Assembly (NCBI GenBank): GCA_963668495.1
Contig: OY764545.1
Location: 62,001-126,000, forward strand
Direction of reading: 5' to 3'
Source: Oleispirillum sp963668495
GTDB taxonomy: Bacteria; Pseudomonadota; Alphaproteobacteria; Rhodospirillales; Rhodospirillaceae
DNA: 64,000 bases
Shown: positions 48,212 to 58,247 of the stretch, in pieces
Layout of the letters: every line of letters begins with the position of its first letter
How positions within the stretch are numbered: position 1 is the stretch's first letter
Notes under the pieces: generated by a model
Databases searched by the model: none
Seen by the model: only the letters and a program-made list of their open reading frames with translations
What the model was told of the DNA's origin: nothing
Translations under genes and position numbers: made by a program

Positions 48212-50287
48212 TTATCGTTTAGGCTTGGCGTTGCGACCACGCTGTGCGCGTTCTTTACCAATCCCGCGAGAGTTTGGACGTGTCGCCCGGTGTTCTCTAC
48301 CTTTGTCAAAAGACTGCCCACCACGACGCCCTTCGCCTCCGTGTCCGGTTCCCCGTGGCTGCCACACCGGAACCAGATGCTGTTTTCCCGGCCCGATCAG
48401 ATCGGCCCTACCCATTTTTTGCAGAGCTTCGCGAATCATCGGCCAATTTTCCGCATCGTGATATCTGAGAAATGCTTTATGCAATCGCCGCTGCCGCAGA
48501 CCTTTTGCCGTAAACACCACTCCAGCCGGACCAGCAGAGCGGCGCACGGGGCGAAGTGGATTGCGGTCCGTATGATACATCGCAGAGGCCAGCGCCATGG
48601 GGGACGGCAGGAATGTCTGAACTTGATCAACCCTGAAACCATTACGTTTCAGCCACAAAGCCAAATTCATCATATCCTGATCCGTGGCACCGGGATGCGC
48701 CGCAATGACATAAGGAATCAGGTAAAACTCTTTGCCTGCACTTTTTACCGCGTCTTTAAACTGCGCCTCGAATTGGTCAAAAATGTCGATTCCCGGCTTC
48801 ATCATCAAATCAAGAACTGCTTTTTCCGAATGCTCGGGAGCAATTTTGAGATAGCCGCCAACATGATGTGCAACCAATTCCCGAATATAGGCCGGACTAC
48901 GCAGGGCAAGGTCATAACGCACGCCGGAACCAATCAGGATTTTCTTCACCCCTTTGATGGCTCGTGCGTTTTGATACAGCTTCACCAGTGCATCATGGTT
49001 GGTATCAAGGTTTTTGCAAATGGATGGATAAATGCAGGAGGAACGGCGACACGCGGCCTCGGCCTTTTTGTTGGTGCAGCCCAAGTGCCACATATTGGCT
49101 GTCGCGCCACCAAGATCAGAAATAACGCCCGTAAAGCCACAATTACCGTCCCTTATCTTTTCCACTTCACGCAGAATTGACCCTTCGGAGCGGCTTTGTA
49201 CAAACCTGCCTTCATGTGCCGTAATCGAACAGAATGAGCACCCACCGAAGCAACCACGTACGATATTGATCGAATGGCGTATCATTTCCCACGCAGTAAT
49301 GCGCGCATCGGCATATGCCGGATGCGGGGCGCGGGCATACGGCAAGTCAAAGACTCCATCAAGCTCCTCAGTGGTCAATGGCTCAGGCGGTGGAGTCACC
49401 CATACCAGTCGCTCGCCATGCCGCTGCACCATGGCCCGCCCATTATGTGGACTGTTTTCAAAGTGGATAATCCGGGTTGCATGAGCATAAACGACCTTAT
49501 CGTCCCGCACATTTTCAAAGGATGGCAGTTCAACGACTTGCACCTGATTTTTGTCAGGAGACGACGCTGACTCATCGCTTTCGTCAATCAGAGAAGTTTC
49601 ATCAACCACGGCATAAGTCGATGGGATTTCATCACAGGCCAACGCCGTTCCACGGATTTCCCGTATATCCCCAATACCGGATTTGGACGCATACCTGTGG
49701 GCTATTTCTACGATAGCCCGTTCAGCATTGCCGTAGACAAGAATATCTGCCTTGGCATCCAACACGACCGAACGGCGTACCTTGTCAGACCAGTAATCAT
49801 AATGCGCCAGACGCCGCAAAGAGGCTTCAATCCCACCGATGACAATGGGCGTGTCTTTGAAAGCTTCCCGGCACCGCTGGCTATACACCAAGACGGCCCG
49901 GTCAGGACGTTTTCCGCCCTCGTCGTTGGGGGTATAGCTATCATTACTGCGGATGCGACGATCAGCCGTGTATCGGTTGACCATGGAATCCATGTTACCT
50001 GCGGTAATACCGAAAAACAGATTGGGCTGCCCAAGTTTTTGAAAATCCGCGATATCGGACCAATCCGGCTGCGCGATAATTCCGACCCGAAATCCCTGAG
50101 CTTCCAGCACCCGACCAATAACAGCGGCGCTAAATGACGGGTGATCCACGTACGCATCACCGGTGACAATGATAATGTCACAGCTATCCCAGCCAAGCGC
50201 ATCCATTTCCGCCCGACACATGGGCAGGAACGGCGCAGGGCCAAAACGATGGGCCCAGAACTTACGGTAGGAAAATAGCTTTTTCAC
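48212..50287 (-). CDS. YgiQ-family radical SAM protein
   Basis: 691 aa, normal for the family. N-terminal YgiQ_N domain with IIIVTGDAYVDHPSFSAAVIG; radical SAM motif GCFGGCSFC (C-x3-C-x2-C) for the 4Fe-4S cluster in the middle; DUF3362 and a Lys/Arg/Gly-rich tail. The biochemical function of YgiQ proteins is not established to my knowledge. Stand-alone, convergent with the SLC13 gene. Confidence 0.93.
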   Translation of the reverse strand: MKKLFSYRKFWAHRFGPAPFLPMCRAEMDALGWDSCDIIIVTGDAYVDHPSFSAAVIGRVLEAQGFRVGIIAQPDWSDIADFQKLGQPNLFFGITAGNMDSMVNRYTADRRIRSNDSYTPNDEGGKRPDRAVLVYSQRCREAFKDTPIVIGGIEASLRRLAHYDYWSDKVRRSVVLDAKADILVYGNAERAIVEIAHRYASKSGIGDIREIRGTALACDEIPSTYAVVDETSLIDESDESASSPDKNQVQVVELPSFENVRDDKVVYAHATRIIHFENSPHNGRAMVQRHGERLVWVTPPPEPLTTEELDGVFDLPYARAPHPAYADARITAWEMIRHSINIVRGCFGGCSFCSITAHEGRFVQSRSEGSILREVEKIRDGNCGFTGVISDLGGATANMWHLGCTNKKAEAACRRSSCIYPSICKNLDTNHDALVKLYQNARAIKGVKKILIGSGVRYDLALRSPAYIRELVAHHVGGYLKIAPEHSEKAVLDLMMKPGIDIFDQFEAQFKDAVKSAGKEFYLIPYVIAAHPGATDQDMMNLALWLKRNGFRVDQVQTFLPSPMALASAMYHTDRNPLRPVRRSAGPAGVVFTAKGLRQRRLHKAFLRYHDAENWPMIREALQKMGRADLIGPGKQHLVPVWQPRGTGHGGEGRRGGQSFDKGREHRATRPNSRGIGKERAQRGRNAKPKR

Positions 50288-50450
50288 GCTTTAAAACCTT
50301 TATAGAATTCTATGCTTTACGTGTCAGGTGATATATTCTTGCGACAAATACAACAACTGACATGCGCCTTTTTGGGTGACATGTCAGGGAGCATTTTATA
50401 GCAACCAAATTATAAATGCTCTTGGGCCGACATCATGAAAGAGTTTTTCA

Positions 50451-51590
50451 ATGTGCATGCGTTTGCTTAAGCCCATGGGGCATGCTGCTCTCTTTGCCTT
50501 GACCACTTTTGGTTTTGCTACTCAAGGGTTCGCTGCACCAGCGAGAACGCCCGCCGTGCCGCCTGTTACCATTACTCAGGTCAAACAGCAAGATGTTCCG
50601 CAGGTTGTGCAAACGGTGGGAACGGTTTTGGCCTCTGCCACTGTACAGGTCAAGTCTCTTGTTGAGGGCCGCGTTTTAGAAGCCTTTTTCACCGAAGGCC
50701 AACTGGTGGATAAGGGAGATATCCTGTTTCGCGTTGACCCGGCTCCGTTCAAAGCCGACCTCGCCAAGGCTCAGGCAATTCTGGCGCGGGACAAAGCACA
50801 GCTTACCAAAGCACAACAGGAACTAACCCGTCAGGAAAACCTAAGGAAACGCGGGGTTTCATCGGCACAGACACTGGAAACAGCCCGCGCAGAGGCATTG
50901 GCTGCGGTCGCAACGGTTGCCTCTGATCAGGCTGCGGTCGAGCTTGCCAAGCTTAAACTGGGGTACACAGAAATTCGCGCGCCGATCAGCGGCAAAACCG
51001 GGGAAATCCTTGTCCATCCGGGGAACATCGTCAAAGCCAATGCCGACGCGCCAATGGTCACAATCTCTGCCATTACTCCGGTCCGGGTTGCGGTGACCTT
51101 GCCGCAAAAACACCTTCCAAAAATTCAAAAACTCATGGCAGATGGCGGCACAGACCTGATGGTTAAGGTGCCAGCGGATCCGACACGTCCCGCCAATGGT
51201 CGCGTGGATTTTGTTGCCGCAACGGTGAATCAGCAAAGTGGGACTATCGAGGTCCGCGCCACCATCAAGAACCGTGACATGCGACTTGTTCCGGGTCAGT
51301 TCGTGACTGGAACCCTCACCCTTAGCACATTCCATAACGCAATGACCGTACCGGAAACCGCCATCGCCCAGAGTCAGGACGGCCCGTATGTTTATCGAGT
51401 AGATACAAAGAACATGATTGCTCTCCACCCCATTCATGTTCAATACGTCTACAATGGCACGGCGGTTATCACCTCCCCAGATATTAAAGCCGGAGATACC
51501 CTCATTGCTGCGGGGCACCTTCGCCTGAAAGACGGCATGCAGGTCCGTATTATCAAAACCGCCGCCGGGAACGGAGCCGTCACCCCATGA
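50451..51590 (+). CDS. RND efflux periplasmic adaptor (membrane fusion protein)
   Basis: 379 aa. Signal peptide cleaved after GFAAPA; lipoyl/barrel-sandwich part (VKSLVEGRVLEAFFTEGQLVDKGDILFRVDPAPF), alpha-hairpin (about 100-170), second lipoyl half (IRAPISGKTGEILVHPGNIV) and beta-barrel/MP domains. No lipobox Cys at the cleavage site. Its stop overlaps the pump gene start by four bases (ATGA). GAAAGAG precedes the ATG. It joins the inner-membrane pump to an outer-membrane channel, which must be encoded elsewhere. Confidence 0.94.
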   Translation: MCMRLLKPMGHAALFALTTFGFATQGFAAPARTPAVPPVTITQVKQQDVPQVVQTVGTVLASATVQVKSLVEGRVLEAFFTEGQLVDKGDILFRVDPAPFKADLAKAQAILARDKAQLTKAQQELTRQENLRKRGVSSAQTLETARAEALAAVATVASDQAAVELAKLKLGYTEIRAPISGKTGEILVHPGNIVKANADAPMVTISAITPVRVAVTLPQKHLPKIQKLMADGGTDLMVKVPADPTRPANGRVDFVAATVNQQSGTIEVRATIKNRDMRLVPGQFVTGTLTLSTFHNAMTVPETAIAQSQDGPYVYRVDTKNMIALHPIHVQYVYNGTAVITSPDIKAGDTLIAAGHLRLKDGMQVRIIKTAAGNGAVTP

Positions 51591-54500
51591 ACACGGAACT
51601 GTTTATCCGCCGTCCTGTCGCGACCATTTTGTTGATGGTCTCCATGATTCTGTTCGGCGTCATCGGGTACATACGTATGCCCGTCAGCGAATTGCCGAAC
51701 GTGGATTTCCCCACCATTCGCGTATCTGCCGGTCTTAGCGGTGCATCACCGGAGACCATGGCCTCCGCCGTTGCGACACCATTGGAAAATTCTTTATCGT
51801 CCGTGGCTGGCATTACATCCATGACGTCCCAATCCGCGCAAGGTAGCACCAGCATCACCCTGCAATTTGACTTGGATCGTAATATCGATGCCGCATTTCA
51901 AGATGTGCAGGCCTCTGTTTCCAGTACATTGCGCAAACTGCCATCGGACATGAAATCCCCACCAACTGTGCGCAAAACCGACCCCAGCGCGCGCCCGGTG
52001 TTTTATGTTTTCATGAAATCCCAGACTCTGCCCATGTCCACCGTGACAAAATATGCAGAAGCCCAATTGGCACGACGGCTATCAACGGTTTCCGGTGTCT
52101 CTGAAGTCCGGGTTTACGGTGCCAGAAAGTTTGCCGTGCGCTTGCAGATGGACCCGGATGCTATGGCAGCAATGGGTCTTGGCATTGATGAAGTCGCAGC
52201 GGCGGTTTCCTCGACCAACACCAACATGGGTACAGGATCATTCTCTGGCAGCGACCTAACCGCCTTAATTCGTTCGGAAGGACAACTTTATTCCGCTGCT
52301 GAATTCGAATCTCAGGTCATCGCTTATCGCAACGGTGCTCCCGTCCGCTTTGGTGACATTGGTCAGGTGATTGATGGTGTCGAAAATGACGATTACAGCA
52401 GCTCTGTTGGCGATTCCCGCTCTGTCACTCTCGCAATCGTACGCCTCCCCGGTTCAAATACCATTGATGTGGTCGACCGCATCCGGGAAATCCTGCCCAC
52501 CTTCCAAACATCCCTGCCTCCCGGTATTGACCTGCAAATATTCTATGATCGCAGCCAAACCATCCGAGAATCCATCGCCGATGTAGAATTCACTTTGGTA
52601 CTTGCTGCCGTTTTGGTGGTGATGGTGATCTTCCTGTTCCTGCGAAGCTTAACCGCCACGGTGATCCCTGCGATCACCCTGCCAATTTGTATTATCGGAA
52701 CTTTCGCCGGGATGTCCGCCTTGGGACTTGGCTTAGACAACCTGTCACTAATGGCGTTAACCTTATCGGTCGGTTTCGTGGTTGATGACGCCATCGTCAT
52801 GCTGGAAAACGTCATTCGCCACCGCGAAATGGGCAAATCACCGTTTCAGGCCGCAATAGACGGGTCACGTGAAATTACATTCACCATTATTTCCATGACC
52901 TTCTCATTGGCTGCCGTGTTCTTCCCCGTCATGTTCATGGGCGGAATGGTCGGTCGGTTACTGTATGAGTTCTCGCTGACCATTGTTCTGGCTATTTTTA
53001 TATCCGGCGTTGTTTCCCTGACACTGACCCCAATGATGTGCAGTCGCATGCTGCGCCAACAGAATGAGAAGCACGGTCAGTTATATTTGGCGTTCGAACG
53101 TGGGTTCAACCGAATGCAAGAGGCCTATGCCAAAAGCGTACACTGGAGCGTCGACCACAAAACAATTATCGTCGGCCTTTTCTTTGCCAGTATCGCAGCC
53201 ACCGTTTACCTGTATCAAATTACGCCAAAATCCTTCTTGCCCAGCAGTGATTCCGGGCGATTGACCGTCTTTACTGAAGGGGAAACCAATGCTTCATTCG
53301 AAGCCATGGTGACCAATCAAACCAAATTGGCAAAAATTATCAGCAAAGATCCCGGCGTCGCGTCAGTTATGTCGTCAATCGGCACAGGGGGACCGCGCCC
53401 CACAATCAACGCCGGTTTTATGGTCGTTTCACTCAAACCATACGAAGAACGACATAAAGTGAGTGCAGACACGATCGTTCGACGTTTGCGCAAGGCAACC
53501 GCAAATTTGCCTGAAATCAAGGCGTTCATCGTTAATCCACCGATGATCAACGTCGGCGGAAGAACAAGTAAGGCAGAATATCAGTACACACTGCAGGATA
53601 CTGACCTTAAGCAACTCTATGAAGGCGCTCAGAAATTGACTGCTGCCTTATCAGAAATACCGGGATTCATTGACGTAAATAATGACCTGAATATTTCTGC
53701 ATCGGCGGTACAGGTCTCCATAAATCGTGAACAGGCCGCCAAAGTCGGGGTTTCCCCGCGCCAAATTGAAGATGCCCTAGCATCAGCATTCAGTGATCGC
53801 GAAGTTTCTACGATTTACGCGGCAGACGACCAATACGCCGTTATTCTGGAACTGTTGCCGGATTATCAAAAAGATTCATCTGCACTCGACCGATTATATG
53901 TCCGCAGCAGTCAGGGCGGATTGGTCCCACTAAGTTCCGTCATCACCATTAGCCGCGGCATTGTCGCCCAAACCATCAACCATCAGGGCCAATTGCCTGC
54001 TGTCACCATCTCCTTTAACCTCGGCCCCGGACTTGTACTGGGGGATGCGTTGACCCAGCTTCAACGGGTCAAGGACGAACTTCAATTATCGCCGACCACG
54101 GTTGCAAACTTCAGCGGCACAGCACAAGCCTTTGAAGAATCAACAAAGGACCTTGGCCTATTATTGGTCCTTGCCATTGCTGTGGTGTATATCATTCTTG
54201 GCATTTTGTATGAAAGCTTCATCCATCCGCTGACGATCCTGTCTGGCCTTCCGTCCGCTGCGGTCGGGGCTTTGATTACGCTGCTCATTTTCGATACACC
54301 GCTTAGCCTTTATGCATTCGTCGGCATTATTATGTTGGTCGGGATCGTCAAGAAAAACGCGATTATGATGATCGACTTCGCCCTGCAACAGGAACGGAAA
54401 CTCGGGAAATCCCCGAATGATGCCATTGTCGAGGCAGCGATCATTCGCTTCCGCCCGATTATGATGACAACAATGGCAGCCTTGGCTGGGGCATTACCGA

Positions 54501-54664
54501 TTGCCATGGCTTACGGTGCGGGTGGCGAGGCACGCCAACCATTGGGGCTTGCCGTTGTCGGCGGCCTTGCTGTGTCGCAGGCTCTGACCCTTTATATCAC
54601 TCCGGTTTTATATATCCTGTTTGATAAAATCGCACATATGTATGACAAAGGTCAGAACAGCTGA
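51587..54664 (+). CDS. RND efflux pump inner-membrane transporter (HAE1/MdtB-like)
   Basis: 1025 aa, full length. Twelve transmembrane segments in the RND 1+5+1+5 pattern with two large periplasmic loops. Start MNTELFIRRPVATILLM typical of the class; TM4 region GLVVDDAIVMLENV-like (GFVVDDAIVMLENVIRH) with the paired Asp of the proton relay; GIVKKNAIMMIDF in the second half. Drug/proton antiporter; substrates are likely hydrophobic toxins or antibiotics. Coupled to the adaptor gene. Confidence 0.95.
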   Translation: MNTELFIRRPVATILLMVSMILFGVIGYIRMPVSELPNVDFPTIRVSAGLSGASPETMASAVATPLENSLSSVAGITSMTSQSAQGSTSITLQFDLDRNIDAAFQDVQASVSSTLRKLPSDMKSPPTVRKTDPSARPVFYVFMKSQTLPMSTVTKYAEAQLARRLSTVSGVSEVRVYGARKFAVRLQMDPDAMAAMGLGIDEVAAAVSSTNTNMGTGSFSGSDLTALIRSEGQLYSAAEFESQVIAYRNGAPVRFGDIGQVIDGVENDDYSSSVGDSRSVTLAIVRLPGSNTIDVVDRIREILPTFQTSLPPGIDLQIFYDRSQTIRESIADVEFTLVLAAVLVVMVIFLFLRSLTATVIPAITLPICIIGTFAGMSALGLGLDNLSLMALTLSVGFVVDDAIVMLENVIRHREMGKSPFQAAIDGSREITFTIISMTFSLAAVFFPVMFMGGMVGRLLYEFSLTIVLAIFISGVVSLTLTPMMCSRMLRQQNEKHGQLYLAFERGFNRMQEAYAKSVHWSVDHKTIIVGLFFASIAATVYLYQITPKSFLPSSDSGRLTVFTEGETNASFEAMVTNQTKLAKIISKDPGVASVMSSIGTGGPRPTINAGFMVVSLKPYEERHKVSADTIVRRLRKATANLPEIKAFIVNPPMINVGGRTSKAEYQYTLQDTDLKQLYEGAQKLTAALSEIPGFIDVNNDLNISASAVQVSINREQAAKVGVSPRQIEDALASAFSDREVSTIYAADDQYAVILELLPDYQKDSSALDRLYVRSSQGGLVPLSSVITISRGIVAQTINHQGQLPAVTISFNLGPGLVLGDALTQLQRVKDELQLSPTTVANFSGTAQAFEESTKDLGLLLVLAIAVVYIILGILYESFIHPLTILSGLPSAAVGALITLLIFDTPLSLYAFVGIIMLVGIVKKNAIMMIDFALQQERKLGKSPNDAIVEAAIIRFRPIMMTTMAALAGALPIAMAYGAGGEARQPLGLAVVGGLAVSQALTLYITPVLYILFDKIAHMYDKGQNS

Positions 54665-54670
54665 CCTTTG
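54646..54670 (+). terminator. Hairpin overlapping the RND gene stop
   Basis: Perfect 10-bp stem CAAAGGTCAG/CTGACCTTTG with loop AACAG, no T-run. May be a terminator or a 3'-end stabiliser. Confidence 0.45.
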
Positions 54671-54972
54671 ATCACGAATTGTTTACACTCTCAAAGGCCC
54701 CAACCACAGGAATAATTAAGGCTTCATAACATTTGCGATCAATATCTGAAAATTTTATTCCACAGAGATGAATTAATTCGCAATTTAGCTGAAAATTCAC
54801 ACAGAAACGACAGCATCACGTTCCTTATAACTTTTGTCGCAAAAAGTTGACCATTTCTATTGAAACCATCCACAAATCCTGTCTAGATACTTCTGAACCT
54901 CAGTGCATTTGGCTTCGGAGCTGATGGCATTGTTTATTTTTTAACAAGTCATAGAACTATGGGTGGAAACAG
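54671..54972. other. Promoter region of the TRAP operon
   Basis: About 300 AT-rich bases. GGTGG precedes the dctP start. A TTGACC at about 54848 could be a -35, but no confident promoter or sigma-54 site was found. Confidence 0.4.
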
Positions 54973-55953
54973 ATGAAACGCCTTACTCGTATTCTCGGTA
55001 TGAGCCTGTTGGCCATGGGTCTTGCCGCACCGGCATGGGCCGCATCGGTCACAATCAAACTTGGCCACATCGCTGTGCCGCAGCACCCCTATGGTAAAGG
55101 TGCAGATCACTTTGCCAAACTCGTCAAAGAAAAATCCAACGGCGACATTGAAGTTAAAGTATTCCCAAGCTCCCAACTGGGTGGTCAAAAAGAACTGATC
55201 GAAGGTTTGGTCTTCGGCTCCGTTGACATGGCTTTGGTCGGCACGGCTGTTCTGGGACAATTCCAACCGCAAATTTCCCTGTTCGATTTGCCGTTCCTGT
55301 TTGATGACCGTGAACACGCATATAAGTCCTTGGACTCTGTCGGCATGGAACTGGGCAAAGCACTGGAACCGCGCGGTATCAAAATGTTGGGCTACATGGA
55401 AAACGGCATCCGCCACATGACCAACAACGCGCACCCGATCAACGAGCCGAAAGACCTTGAAGGTCTGAAAATGCGCGTGATGACCAACAAAATCTTCGTC
55501 GAAATGATGAAGTCTCTTGGTGCATCCCCGACCCCGATGGCATTCAGTGAATTGTACTCTGCAATGCAACAAGGCACTGTGGATGGTCAAGAAAACCCGT
55601 CTGCACACATCTTCACCAAGCGTTTCTACGAAGTTCAAAAATACGCATCCAAAACTGCGCACGCTTATTCCCCGGAACCGGTCGTGATTTCCATGATCAC
55701 CTGGAACAAGCTGAACAAAGAACAGCAAGACATCATTCAAGCCGCAGCAAAAGAATCCGTTGCGTGGCAGCGTAAAGTGTCTGAAGACCAAGACAAAGAA
55801 TACTGGGATAAAATCATTGCAACCGGGAAAATGGAAGTCATCGAAGTTGACCGCTCCAAATTCAAGGAAGCAACCGCACCAGTTATCAAAATGTTTGCTG
55901 ACGTTGTTGGTCAGGAAAACATCGACAAAATCGATGCTCTGCGCGCAAAATAA
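54973..55953 (+). CDS. dctP: TRAP transporter solute-binding protein DctP
   Basis: 326 aa. Signal peptide cleaved after APAWA; DctP fold with KLGHIAVPQHPYGKGADHFAKLV, and MRVMTNKIFVEMMKSLGASPTPMAFSELYSAMQQGTVDGQENP-type signature (residues GASPTPMAFSELY and GTVDGQENP). The Arg in the RVM motif usually binds the substrate carboxylate. It captures a dicarboxylate or similar organic acid in the periplasm for DctQM. Codon usage is visibly biased, suggesting high expression. Confidence 0.93.
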   Translation: MKRLTRILGMSLLAMGLAAPAWAASVTIKLGHIAVPQHPYGKGADHFAKLVKEKSNGDIEVKVFPSSQLGGQKELIEGLVFGSVDMALVGTAVLGQFQPQISLFDLPFLFDDREHAYKSLDSVGMELGKALEPRGIKMLGYMENGIRHMTNNAHPINEPKDLEGLKMRVMTNKIFVEMMKSLGASPTPMAFSELYSAMQQGTVDGQENPSAHIFTKRFYEVQKYASKTAHAYSPEPVVISMITWNKLNKEQQDIIQAAAKESVAWQRKVSEDQDKEYWDKIIATGKMEVIEVDRSKFKEATAPVIKMFADVVGQENIDKIDALRAK

Positions 55954-55978
55954 TGCCGTAGGTATACCTTCGGAAAAC

Positions 55979-56003
55979 GGCCCGTCTTACGTCGGGCCTT
56001 TTT
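55979..56003 (+). terminator. Terminator/attenuator between dctP and dctQ
   Basis: GGCCCG/CGGGCC stem, 8-base loop, TTTTT. Expected to cut most transcripts after dctP. Confidence 0.8.
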
Positions 56004-56346
56004 CTGAACCACAGCATAGTGCAGACCTGCTTTGATACAAATCAGCACGCTAAACTGTTTGGCTTTTTGATGAATATGATTTCATTTCTTCTTACACATG
56101 AATTTAAATCACAATATTGCGCTTAGAACTGATTCCGTTTGCAAATATGTTGAGTTTTCTTAGGCCATAGTGTCTAAACTACCCTAAAGTTACACATGTG
56201 TCGTTATGCTGGTGCAACTTAAAGGGTTCCCATTTTTGGGATAAGCATGGGTGTGAATACGCCTGAATGGTTTCACGGTACACAGGTCAATTTAGGCAGT
56301 GGACGGCCATCTGCCCCTGTCGTGTGCCACAAATAGGGTTATAAAG
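56004..56346. other. Long dctP-dctQ spacer
   Basis: 343 bases with no gene seen. It may contain a second promoter for dctQM, since dctP ends with a good terminator. Confidence 0.45.
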
Positions 56347-56826
56347 ATGGATACCTTATTCAAATTCCTGCGCAAAACGCTGTATGGAATTTCAGTTGCC
56401 GCCATGATTGTCATGCTGGCAGTTATTTTTATGCAGGTTATTACCCGCTATATCTTTGGCTTTTCCTTTGAATGGTCTGAAGAGCTTGCGCGCTTCCTGT
56501 TCGTCTGGGTTGTGTTCTTGGGCTCTGCCCTGATCATGGGCGAAGAAGGTCATTTGGCCGTTGAACTGCTGCCACGCATTCTGAAAGGGACAAAACCCGG
56601 CTTTTTGCTGAACCTTTTCATTAATGCCTGCGGATATGTGTTCATTTTTATCTTGATTGTTCAAGGTTGGAAAATGACCGAAACCATGACGTTCCAGACT
56701 GCGCCCGGCCTTGGGATTTCCATGAGCTATGTCTACGCCATTATGCCGCTGTCCGGGGTTTTGATGCTGCTTTACCACATGAAAGACACCGTCAAAATCT
56801 TTAAAGACCTGCTCAGCAGCAAATAA
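56347..56826 (+). CDS. dctQ: TRAP transporter small permease DctQ
   Basis: 159 aa from the ATG at 56347 (MDTLFKFLRKTLYG); the open frame extends to 56299. Four hydrophobic segments and the DctQ motif FGFSFEWSEELARFLFVWVVFLGSAL. It pairs with DctM in the inner membrane to form the sodium-driven transporter. Confidence 0.93.
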   Translation: MDTLFKFLRKTLYGISVAAMIVMLAVIFMQVITRYIFGFSFEWSEELARFLFVWVVFLGSALIMGEEGHLAVELLPRILKGTKPGFLLNLFINACGYVFIFILIVQGWKMTETMTFQTAPGLGISMSYVYAIMPLSGVLMLLYHMKDTVKIFKDLLSSK

Positions 56827-56843
56827 GAAAAGGGATACGTTCA

Positions 56844-58118
56844 ATGGAAGCCGTACTTATTCTTTCCTTTATCGGCATGGCCTTGATCGGCGTGCCGGTT
56901 GCCTATGCACTGGCACTGTCCGTATCTTTTGTACTGTACCAGTACATGGACCTGCCGCAGGTGCTGATTACCAATAACCTGTTCTCTGGCATTGACTCCT
57001 TCTCGTTCATGGCTGTGCCGTTCTTTATGCTGGCTGGCGCATTCATGTCTGCCGGCGGTGTGACGTCTCGCCTTGTCAACGTGGCTCAAGCCATGGTTGG
57101 CTCCTTCACCGGTGGCTTGGCTCAGGCTGTTGCCGTTGCAGGTATGTTCTTTGCTGCTATTTCCGGTTCGTCCGCCGCGACCACCGCAGCCATTGGCTCC
57201 ACAATGGTCAACGAAATGGAGCAAAAGGGCTATAAACGTGAATTGGCAACCGGGGTTGTTGCCGCAGCAGGCACTGTGGGCATTGTTATTCCCCCGTCCA
57301 TCACCTTTGTTGTCTATGGCGTTATTGCGAACGTTTCTATCGGTGACTTGTTCCTTGGTGGCGTCGTTCCCGGTTTGGTCATGGGTGCCGTTATGTGCGG
57401 CATGGGCTGGTACATTGCCAAAAAAGAAGGTATTCCGCCGGAAGGTGGTTTCTCTGTCCTGAAATTGCTCAGTGCAATCAAGGATGCCTTTTGGGCACTG
57501 ATGACCCCGGTGATTATCATCGGCGGTATCTATAGCGGCATGTTCACCCCAACCGAAGCCGCCGCAGTTGCTGCGGTCTATGGCATCGTTGTCGGTCTGT
57601 TCATCTATAAAGAACTGACGCTGAAGGAATTCCCGCAAATTATCTTTAAGGCCGTCATCGGCACCACGTTGATCATGTTCTTGGTCGGCGCGGCGAAGAT
57701 TTTCGGCTGGTTGATGACCAACTTGCAAATCCCGCATCACATCGGTGAAGCCATCACGGACTTCACCACGTCCCCGATCCTGTTCCTGCTGATCATGAAC
57801 GGCTTGCTGCTGGTACTTGGCACACTGGTGAACGCATCGGCTGCGGTGGTGATCTTGACCCCGATCTTCCTGCCGGTTGCCCTGAGCATGGGCATTGACC
57901 CACTGCACTTCGGTGTGGTGATGGTGATGAACCTTGCCATCGGGTGCATCACTCCGCCAGTTGGACTTGATCTATTTGTTGCCAGTGCCATCACAAAGGT
58001 TCCCTTGGAAAAAGTGATGCGCGCAACCATGCCTTACCTCTTTGCATTGTTGGCTGCCTTGGTCGTTATCACCATGGTCCCGGCGTTCTCAACCACGCTG
58101 CCCAATGCCTTCAAATAA
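56844..58118 (+). CDS. dctM: TRAP transporter large permease DctM
   Basis: 424 aa with about twelve transmembrane segments. Conserved blocks FMAVPFFMLAGAFM, GGLAQAVAVAGMFFAAISGSSAATTAAIGS-type region (residues ISGSSAATTAAIG), VIPPSITFVVYG and ITPPVGLDLFVASAI. AAGGGA precedes the ATG, 17 bases after dctQ. Forms the transport path. Confidence 0.95.
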   Translation: MEAVLILSFIGMALIGVPVAYALALSVSFVLYQYMDLPQVLITNNLFSGIDSFSFMAVPFFMLAGAFMSAGGVTSRLVNVAQAMVGSFTGGLAQAVAVAGMFFAAISGSSAATTAAIGSTMVNEMEQKGYKRELATGVVAAAGTVGIVIPPSITFVVYGVIANVSIGDLFLGGVVPGLVMGAVMCGMGWYIAKKEGIPPEGGFSVLKLLSAIKDAFWALMTPVIIIGGIYSGMFTPTEAAAVAAVYGIVVGLFIYKELTLKEFPQIIFKAVIGTTLIMFLVGAAKIFGWLMTNLQIPHHIGEAITDFTTSPILFLLIMNGLLLVLGTLVNASAAVVILTPIFLPVALSMGIDPLHFGVVMVMNLAIGCITPPVGLDLFVASAITKVPLEKVMRATMPYLFALLAALVVITMVPAFSTTLPNAFK

Positions 58119-58144
58119 TTTGGCATAGTTATCGGAACTTCACG

Positions 58145-58174
58145 AACGGCCCCTTGTATTTACAGGGGGCCGTT
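58145..58174 (+). terminator. Terminator after dctM
   Basis: AACGGCCCC/GGGGCCGTT stem followed by CTCTATTTG; moderate T content. Confidence 0.65.
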
Positions 58175-58247
58175 CTCTATTTGTAAGGACAACGTTTACA
58201 GCAATGCTAAACTGACTTTCCTAATAACAGTGACACAAGGTGCCCAG

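Noticed and set aside
48290..49180. 296-codon plus-strand ORF opposite the ygiQ gene
   Set aside because: Overlaps a full-length, well-conserved radical SAM gene; no protein-family features.
54949..55791. 280-codon minus-strand ORF opposite dctP
   Set aside because: Antisense shadow of a highly codon-biased gene; no domain or start signal.
56841..57908. Long minus-strand ORF (355 codons, rich in His, Gln, Asp, Asn) opposite dctM
   Set aside because: Antisense shadow of a hydrophobic membrane protein gene; composition is what complementing such codons gives.
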